This document shows positions 23,044 to 64,000 of a stretch of DNA of 64,000 nt, piece by piece. Position 1 is the first letter of the stretch, and each line of letters starts with the position of its first letter. The notes under the pieces are model-generated. The model was given only the letters and a program-made list of their open reading frames with translations. It did not search any database and was not told the DNA's origin. The translations under genes were made by a program, and so were the position numbers. Origin of the DNA: Aphelocoma coerulescens (lineage: Eukaryota; Chordata; Aves; Passeriformes; Corvidae); contig NC_091023.1 of NCBI RefSeq assembly GCF_041296385.1, positions 25,731,924 to 25,795,923 on the forward strand. Direction: 5' to 3'.

Positions 23044-23083
23044 TGAAAAAAAAAAAAAAAAGAAAAAAAAAAAAAAAAAAAAG
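23044..23083. repeat. A-rich homopolymer tract
   Basis: Two runs of about 16-20 A residues are separated by a single G. The frames that cross it read as poly-lysine and are artefacts. No retrocopy of a gene is recognisable upstream, so it is not clearly a poly(A) tail of a processed pseudogene. Confidence 0.85.
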
Positions 23084-23280
23084 GAAGTTAAAATTAGTAA
23101 AGCTGGCCTGAAGAAAAAATGTCTTTATATTCCAGTGGAAGGAAAAAACTTGGCAGAAGTGACCATTTTTGTCCCAGGATGGAGAATCCTTCTGGATGGG
23201 TTTGCTGGAGAGGGCGAGTGGCTCGTGTTCCCATCCTGCAGAGACATTCCAGCTTCCCAATCCCCTGGGGCTCCAGGGAT

Positions 23281-23485
23281 GCTGTGTCCCCCTCATTCCC
23301 GGGGGTTCTGTGTCCCCCTCATTCCCGGGGGTTCTGTGTCCCCATCATTCCCAGGGGTTCTGTGTCCCCCTCATTCCCGGGGGTTCTGTGTCCCCATCAT
23401 TCCCAGGGGTTCTCTGTCCCCCTCATTCCCGGGGGTTCTGTGTCCCCATCATTCCCAGGGATTCTGGACCCCCCCATTCCCGGGA
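23281..23485. repeat. 26-bp minisatellite, about 8 copies
   Basis: The unit is close to TGTGTCCCCCTCATTCCC followed by GGGGGTTC, period 26 bp. Variants alternate CCCTCATTCCCGGGGG with CCATCATTCCCAGGGG. The three plus-strand frames across it show the same repeated peptide in rotation. It lies in the CCNL1-LEKR1 spacer. Confidence 0.92.
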
Positions 23486-24864
23486 TGCCGCGGCTGCTCC
23501 CGCTGCCGTTCTGGGTTTCCTCTGTAGGTGGAAGTGTTGCAGAGCCCAGCCGAGCCTCCCCTGCACTCACGGCTCTCTGTCTCTCTTCTGGACACACCAG
23601 AAGCCACCAAGGTGAGGAGGGGACAAATGTCCTGCCCTGGGCCATGGGGGCAGAGCAGCCCCATCCCCGGGGTCTCAGCCTTGGCTGAACACCCGAATTC
23701 CAGCTGTGGGGAGCTGGGGATGGATCAAAGCCTCGAGGGATGGCATCAGCCACCAAGTGCGGGAGATTCCCCAGGAGTGGCCAGTTACTGGGACAGCTCC
23801 GGGGGACAGCCCTGAATGATCCCAGAGGGGAGGGAAAATGAGGGTTTCTCACCATGGCCTGAGCTCCTGCAGGCCCTGGCTGTCCCAGAGAAGCTGTGGC
23901 TGCCCCATCCCTGGAATGTTGATCCCTGTGAGGCCCTGCAGGTGCTGGGCAGCCCCAGGGCCTGTGCTCAGGAGCCAAGAGGGGAAATCCACAGCAAAAT
24001 TATCTCAAACCAAGTGAATCTCCTGAAGGGCCCTCACAGATTTAATTACCCCTGATCAGTGATTGGTGCAGCTTCCCAAAATTCCTTCATGACTCGGGAC
24101 CCCAGGTTTGTATGGAGCAATCAGGAGCTGGGACCCAAATGCCTGAGGTCCCATTTTAAAGGGATTTAGAGGCTGAGAAGCTGAGGTTTTGTTCGAAGCC
24201 TGAAGGTTTTTCTATGTCTCAGCACCTCTAAACCAGGAAACATCTTCAGCATCTTTCTGCCAGCTGGTTCAAAGTGTGCCCCCCATGCTGGCCTGAGGAC
24301 ACGCGTGGGCTGACTGTGACTGAAGGAGCACAGAGCGGAGAGGCTGGCGCTGTCACCGCTGTCCCAAGGGAATAAAACTCGTCCTCCCTGGGCAGAGAGC
24401 ACCCTCCTTCCTCCCTCCTCAGCACCCCTCCGGGCCGGGCCCCTGCGCCAGCCCAGCCCCAGCCCAGCCCTCCAGGATTCCACACTTTTACCCAGCACGA
24501 TGCTCAGGACGCCGTGGCCAGGCGGGGTGAGAGCACGGAAGTGCTTTGCGGTCCGGGAAACCGCGAGCAGCAAACAGAGACGTTATCTCTGACATCTGGC
24601 TCTGATCAGGGAGCTCCGTCTGCCTTTGTCAATGGACGCGGGATGGCCCGCGGCTGCTTTTTGCTTCAGGACTCCTCTGGGGTTCCCCTGGCAGCAGCGA
24701 AGCCAACGGAGGGATCCCAGAGCTGGGGACACAGAGGCAGCACCGCCAGCCTTCCCCTCTGCCCTCCTCTCTCAGCAGCCACGGAGCAGAGCCAGCGCTG
24801 ACCTTGGCACGGGCCAGAGAGCAGGAACGTGTCCTCACCCACCTTCCAACCCCCCAGGTGAGAG
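23486..24864. other. Intergenic spacer, no gene recognised
   Basis: GC-rich unique sequence. Open frames on both strands are short, overlap one another and lack conserved motifs. I see no repeats beyond the adjacent minisatellite and the CR1 piece that follows. Confidence 0.45.
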
Positions 24865-25015
24865 GTTTTAAGACGCTCATCCCGTCCCAGCCCTGCCACG
24901 GGCAGGGACACCTTCCATTATCCCAGGCTGCTCCAATCCAACCTGGCTTTGGACACTGCCAGGGATCCAGGGGCAGCCACAGCTCTGTGGGCACCCTGAG
25001 CACTGAGTGTCCTGC
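24865..25015 (-). mobile_element. CR1 LINE fragment, minus orientation
   Basis: Contains the CR1 blocks CACGGGCAGGGACACCTTCC, CCAGGCTGCTCCAATCCAAC and GGGATCCAGGGGCAGCCACA. The extreme 3' end is degraded. Confidence 0.8.
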
Positions 25016-26204
25016 TCGTGCTCTCAGGGCTATGGTGATCATGAGGTTTGAGGTCCCGGCCTCATTTTCCCTGGGTCAGGCTAAGAGGGATCCCTGGAGA
25101 CTTTTGCCTTCTGGGATGTGTGCATCTCCTCCACACATCCTGCTCTGTGCCAGGAGCCTGCCTGGGTTTTTGCTCTCCCGGCATTTCAGGCGCTGGCTTT
25201 GGATTAAATGCTCACGACATGAACCCCGACTCGTGCTGTGATCCGGGTGAGAGGCTGTTCCACCTGGGGAGGGGATGTTCCACAGCCCTCCTGCATGGCC
25301 CTGCCCAGCTGTGGATTCCCCACGTCTCCACTGCTGCCGGGGCCAGGCGCACACACACACACATCCTCTCCCAGTGGAAGTCCTGTGGACAAGGAACAGT
25401 TTCTCAGTCAGGTGGATCTTCAGCAGGTTTGGAACATCCTTACCCAGAGCCAGCCAGGGGAAAGGATTTCTATGAACACAAATCCACAGAAAATCCTGGT
25501 CTCCAGAACCAACCTTTACCTGGGGATCAGAAATCCAAGTTCTCCCTTTGTCTGAGCGGGTGAATTCCTGCCTCATCCAGCTCCAGCTACTGCTTCCATC
25601 ACCCTCCAAGGAGGTGCTGGGGTTATTTTTAGAAGGAATCCACAAAAACAACCCCCGAATCCAGACATCAGGAAACAGAATGGCGTTGGCAGCCACTGAG
25701 GCCGTGCTGCTACTTGGTTACACCCAAATCCTGCTCCACGTCTGACCCTTCCCGGATGCCCTCCAGCTGTTCCCGAGGATCCTTTTTTGGGTACGTTTCC
25801 CCAAAGGCACATGCGGTTCTTTGTTCAGAACTTCACGGTGATTTAAATGACCGCTCAGTCCTGGTAAGTGAAACCAACCCCTGCAGGCAGCGCAGTGCAC
25901 AGGAAACAGCTGGGAGAGGACGCTGGGACGGATTTCCATAAAAGCCGATGATTCATGGAAACGTTCGGTGAGCGGGGTCAGCCTCGGGCTCCTGAGGAGC
26001 CTCTTCCGATGGAGACGATTCCAGAGCCAGCCGCGCTCTGGGTCACTCCCGAATTCCCCGTGCCCGTCCCGGCACCAGCCATGGAACAGAGCAGCCGAAC
26101 TCCCAAAATACAGCCTGGGGGGATGCTTCACCCCCACTTTCTGCTGCCAGTGAAGTGGTGTTCAGCTGCCCTGGATGTGGGAAAAGGGATGTCGGGGAGG
26201 GCAA
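25016..26204. other. Intergenic spacer, no gene recognised
   Basis: Unique sequence with a short CA run near 25350. No frame shows a recognisable domain and no repeat family is apparent. Confidence 0.45.
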
Positions 26205-26414
26205 TGCCTGTGCAGGGATGGATGGGATATTGGGAAGGAATTGTTCCCTGGGAGGGTGGGCAGGCCCTGGCACAGGGTGCCCAGAGCAGCTGGGGCTGCC
26301 CCTGGATCCCTGGCAGTGTCCCAGGCCAGGCTGGACAGGGCTGGGAGCAGCCTGGGATAGGGGGCAGGGCAGGGGACTGGTTGAGCTTTAAGGTCCTTCC
26401 GACTCAACCCAGCC
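26205..26414 (+). mobile_element. CR1 LINE fragment, plus orientation
   Basis: Reads GGCCAGGCTGGACAGGGCTG and then GAGCAGCCTGGGATAG, ending TTTAAGGTCCTTCCGACTCA. It runs directly into a GAT microsatellite at the point where the CR1 3' end normally carries its short tandem tail. Confidence 0.88.

Positions 26415-26469
<55 letters not shown>
26415..26469. repeat. (GAT)n microsatellite, about 18 units
   Basis: A pure trinucleotide run of about 55 bp. It lies immediately 3' of a plus-strand CR1 fragment. The poly-Met and poly-His frames across it are artefacts. Confidence 0.95.
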
Positions 26470-28887
26470 GTGAAGGACATTTGGGCAGGACAGAGTGTGA
26501 CCCTCCAGCAGGAAGAAGAACTTGCTGTGTTCTGTGGCTCTCCAGGCTCCTTTCCTTTGTGCCCAGAGGTTTCTGCCAGGACTCCTTCCCCCGAGTTCAA
26601 GGCAGGTAGGTGCCAGCTGGGCATTACTCCCTGGAGTGGTGCCAGGCCAAACCAAACCACTTTCCATGTCACATAAATCAGGAGATGGAAAACACCCTTT
26701 GGGGCACTCGGTTCAGCCACTCCTGCAGCTCAGGGCTGCTCCTGACAGGACATTTTCCATGGATTTTTCCCACCCACTTAGAATGACTCAAGCAAGGGGC
26801 TCCACCACTGCCTGGGGGAGGGCATTTTCCTCTCTCTTGCACTGAGACTTTCCTTTCCCAAATGTCAGCCTTTTCCTCCCATCCCGGACCCCCTGGGTTG
26901 TTCCCCCCTTTCCCTGACATTTCCCACCCTGTGTTCATTCCGTGCCTGGCACCAGTGCCTGGGTCCTGCTGATCCTGACTAAATCCCACTGCAGGGAACA
27001 GAAGGCAGGGTGGGGCCTGGAGAAGTGGCCTCAGAGACACTGAGGGGCAAACCCCCCTCACTGGAATGGTCTCCATCCCCTGAGAGGCCTGGTGGCACCT
27101 GTGCCCATCCCTCGGTTCACTGGGAAGGAGCAGAGTCCCACCCTGGCACTGATCCCTGTCCCCACTCTGGGTGGAGCACAGAGGGATCCAGAGCCTGGAG
27201 GGCCAAGGAAAACAATCCATGGGAGCTGGCATGGAAGGTTTACCATGATCTGGGCACAGCTCCCAGGGCAGTGCCAGAGGCTCCACACAAATTATATCTC
27301 TGGTGTTAAAATCCCCTCAACATTAATCCCTGGCAGTGCCCTTTTCATCATCCCACCCAAGTGAATTCTGTGCCGTGCTGTGAGGATGACACCCCTGGAT
27401 TAGGGTTTCACACCATTACGGCTGTTTGGGGGTTGTTCCTCCTCCAGCAGGACACTCTCAACCACCTGTGACCACCAAGGACAAAACCCAACATCGAATT
27501 TTCATGATGGAAATAAGGGCCTGTTTTAAATAACTAAAAATGCAGCTGTGGGGGCTTGTCTGAGAAAGGAAATTCCCTCAATTTCATTATCCTGCTCTTT
27601 TTCTGGTATTGAAAATGCACGGTACAAAGACAGTCTGATTTGTTCTGGTTAATATATTTTAATGATCTGTGGCATCAGTTTCTATTTCCATGCACTTTTA
27701 ACACTGCTTAGGAACTAAGATGCTTTTTCCTGCAGTCCAATTTTTTCTTTTGTAGAAAAACTCCATCTGCAAGGCACAGTCGGGATCCCAGATCCTACAC
27801 ACACCTCAGAGCAAGGTCTAGTGATCATCCCAGCTTTGGTTTGTGATATCCCAGTGGGAAGGAAGTGGTATCCATGGCAAGCTGTGTATGGCCAGGGCTA
27901 ATCCCATCTCCTGCGGAAGGAGCAGCAGCACCATGCGTGGGCTGGGCTCTCCACGATATTATCTGTGGAGAACATTATGTTTTGGGCAACTTTGGGTGGA
28001 AAAAGGGTGAGCCACACCGAGGCACCGACTGAGGTTCCGTGGCTTCCTCTTGTGCTGTCTCTCATTAGCTGGGAGCAGGGACAGACCCCACCATGGATCG
28101 TGTTTGGGGCTCACATGAAGGATCAGACCCATCCCCTGAGCCCCATTTTCCTGCCCACAGGAATCAGGCCTGGCACAGAGCATTGATCCTTTCTGGAAAG
28201 GTTCAGGACTGCAGGAGCTCACTCCAGAGCAGGCAGCACCCCCAGCTCTGCCACGGGCAAGCTGAAGCCTTTCCAGCAGGGAAGGACAAGACAGCCCCGT
28301 GCCATGGGATGTTTTCTCCAAGGGAAGGGCTGGAATGCTGCCCACAGCCAGCAGGGCAGGATCCACAGGGACAGGTTTGTTCCAAGCCTGGAGCTTTGTT
28401 TGGCTTTGCCTCGTGCCACGAGTCCTGGAGTGCAAGGTCCCTGACACCACTCCTACAAGAAACACTCCCTTCAGGAAGTTTGATTTCCTAAAATTTCAGG
28501 GCTATAATGAGGTGTCCACATCCTCCGTGGCACTTTGTGCTGCTGCCCTTCATCCCACCATGGAAAACACTTGGTAAACTTTCCTTGACGTGGTGAGATC
28601 CATTAAATTGTTTTCAAAGCCAGTAAAAAAGGGTCCCTGACATTTCCATATTTTGCTTATTGCTTAGCAGCAGGAGCTCTGGGTTCTGGGAGGGAGGGGG
28701 AGAAGGGAAATATTTGTTCTGGACTTGGTTTGGATCCAGGACCTGGCCACTCCCTCATGCCAGAACCATGATCCCGTTCCTGCTCCCGTTATTTTACGTG
28801 CTGTTCCTCCCTGGCCCACTCCCCTTTACTCCAGCTGCTGCTGCAGGACACAAACAGGGGGCTGTGGGTAAGAGCCCAGATTTGAAA
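26470..28887. other. Intergenic spacer, no gene recognised
   Basis: This is 2.4 kb of moderately GC-rich unique DNA. Many short frames occur on both strands, none with conserved content. I see no clear repeat. Confidence 0.45.
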
Positions 28888-28995
28888 TCATGGAATCACA
28901 GACTGGTTTGGGTTGGAAGGAACCTCAAAGCTCATCCAGTTGTGCCTTCCCTTTGCCAGGCTTCTCCAAGCCCCATCCATCCTGGATCCTGTGAG
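28888..28995 (-). mobile_element. CR1 LINE fragment, minus orientation (first arm of an inverted pair)
   Basis: ATCATGGAATCACAGACTGG is followed by GGTTGGAAGGAACCTCAAAG, a CR1 3' end in minus orientation. A plus-orientation CR1 3' end follows within about 30 bp, so the two form an inverted pair just beyond the LEKR1 stop codon. Confidence 0.8.
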
Positions 28996-29019
28996 GATGG
29001 GCCACTATTCCCTGCCCAG

Positions 29020-29100
29020 GGCCAGGGCATTGGAATGGGATGAGCTTTATGGTTCCTTCCAACCCAAACCTTCTGGGATCCAGGGATTCTCTGATTTCAA
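29020..29100 (+). mobile_element. CR1 LINE fragment, plus orientation (second arm of an inverted pair)
   Basis: GGATGAGCTTTATGGTTCCT is followed by CCAACCCAAACC and GGGATTCTCTGATT, the sense CR1 terminus. Together with the minus copy at 28888-28995 it could fold back on itself in a LEKR1 transcript that runs this far. Confidence 0.75.
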
Positions 29101-29315
29101 TCCCACCCATTGAAGATGTGCTGCTCTTTGTGCTCCTCTTGGAGAGACTCTTTTTACTTTTCTCATCTTGAGATGCACCCAGCATTGCGCTACACCGTGA
29201 ATAAATTAATGGACAGGTAAACATTATTGCATCAAAAATAAATAAAATTTTAACTGGACTTTAAGTTGTAGAAATGGACGAGCTGGAGGCTGGAATGGTT
29301 TCGCAGGTGGAGCTG

Positions 29316-63608
<34,293 letters not shown>

Positions 63609-63782
63609 GGCCTCCCGCAGGCTCGGCGGCGGGGTCCGGGAGCGGAGGGGTCCGGGAGCGGAGGGGTCCGGGAGCGGCCGGGGCTCGGGGCTCAGAGCCC
63701 GCCGGGGTCCCGGGAGGGGGGACCCGTCAGGGGCGGGGGGGGGCGCGGCGGCCGCCGCCATTTTGTGGCCGCGGCGTCCGCC

Positions 63783-63796
63783 GTCACCGCGGCAAC
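63783..63796 (-). promoter_or_regulatory. X-box-like RFX site
   Basis: GTTGCC-GC-GGTGAC fits the X-box pattern RYYNYY-N(1-3)-RRNRAC on both strands. It lies about 175 bp upstream of the chosen LEKR1 start codon and about 20 bp upstream of the YY1 motif. RFX factors use such sites at many cilia genes. Confidence 0.6.
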
Positions 63797-63849
63797 GGCG
63801 CGTGCGCGTCCCGGGGCTGAGGCCAGGGGGGCCAGGGGGGCGAGGGCGT

Positions 63850-64000
63850 GTTCAGTTCGCCCCAAAGGCCTCCCTGGCCCCCCTCGTTCAGTTCGCCCCA
63901 AAGGCCTCCCTGGCCCCCCTCGTTCAGTTCGCCCCAAAGGCCTCCTTGGCCCCCCTCGTTCAGTTCGCCCCAAAGGCCTCCCTGGCCCCCCGCGTTCAGT
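63850..64000. repeat. 36-bp minisatellite, at least 4 copies, cut by the window edge
   Basis: GTTCAGTTCGCCCCAAAGGC starts at 63850, 63886, 63922, 63958 and, partially, 63994. Because 36 is a multiple of 3, the minus frame reads a 12-residue Gly/Arg/Pro repeat; I do not regard it as a gene. The array starts about 50 bp upstream of the X-box and continues beyond the window. Confidence 0.95.

Noticed and set aside
22821..23527. Frame with a poly-lysine stretch followed by a repeated peptide (208 codons)
   Set aside because: It crosses an A-run and the 26-bp minisatellite; low-complexity artefact.
26404..26676. Poly-Met and poly-His frames
   Set aside because: Translation of the GAT microsatellite.
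63692..63973. Minus frame with a 12-residue Gly/Arg repeat at the window edge
   Set aside because: The 36-bp minisatellite has a period divisible by three, which keeps the frame open; no homology.

Overview
The window is vertebrate nuclear DNA and almost certainly avian. It has spliced genes with GT-AG introns, CpG-island promoters, and about twenty fragments of the bird-type CR1 LINE (the 3' module that ends in the 'TTTGGGTTGGAAGGGACC' block, read on either strand). The CR1 type resembles that of songbirds, but this is an inference. Nothing bacterial, phage-like or CRISPR-like is present.

Two protein genes can be reconstructed exon by exon, with every splice phase closing. (1) CCNL1 (cyclin L1), plus strand, coding 8106-20224, 11 coding exons, 511 residues: two cyclin folds followed by an Arg/Ser-rich tail. 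It starts in a CpG island (about 7.7-8.65 kb) and ends at an AATAAA signal at 20590. (2) LEKR1 (leucine-, glutamate- and lysine-rich protein 1), minus strand, coding 63608 down to 29316, 12 coding exons, 651 residues of nearly continuous coiled coil behind a CxxC-containing N-terminus. Its first exon lies in a CpG island with a YY1 motif and a palindromic RFX X-box. The two genes converge tail to tail, as I recall for human 3q25.

Layout: 1-6.6 kb is intergenic DNA without a recognisable gene; 6.6-7.0 kb is a CR1 copy; 7.0-7.45 kb is a separate CpG-rich block; 7.7-20.6 kb is CCNL1; 20.6-29.3 kb is gene-free spacer with a 26-bp minisatellite and a few CR1 pieces; 29.3-63.6 kb is LEKR1, whose introns hold most of the CR1 copies, a 43-bp x 12 minisatellite and AT-rich microsatellites; 63.6-64.0 kb is the LEKR1 promoter and a 36-bp minisatellite that runs off the window edge.

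The observations most worth checking are these. An unannotated-looking exon in CCNL1 intron 3 would truncate the protein after ten new residues. A phase-0, stop-free 117-nt intron lies inside the second cyclin fold of CCNL1. A tandem 80-bp repeat triplicates the splice acceptor of the last LEKR1 exon, and each acceptor gives a different reading frame. An X-box sits in the LEKR1 promoter. An inverted pair of about 200-bp near-identical non-CR1 sequences lies 22 kb apart, each abutting a CR1 3' end. I found no evidence for a wholly new biological system; the window is two known genes with interesting regulatory and repeat details.
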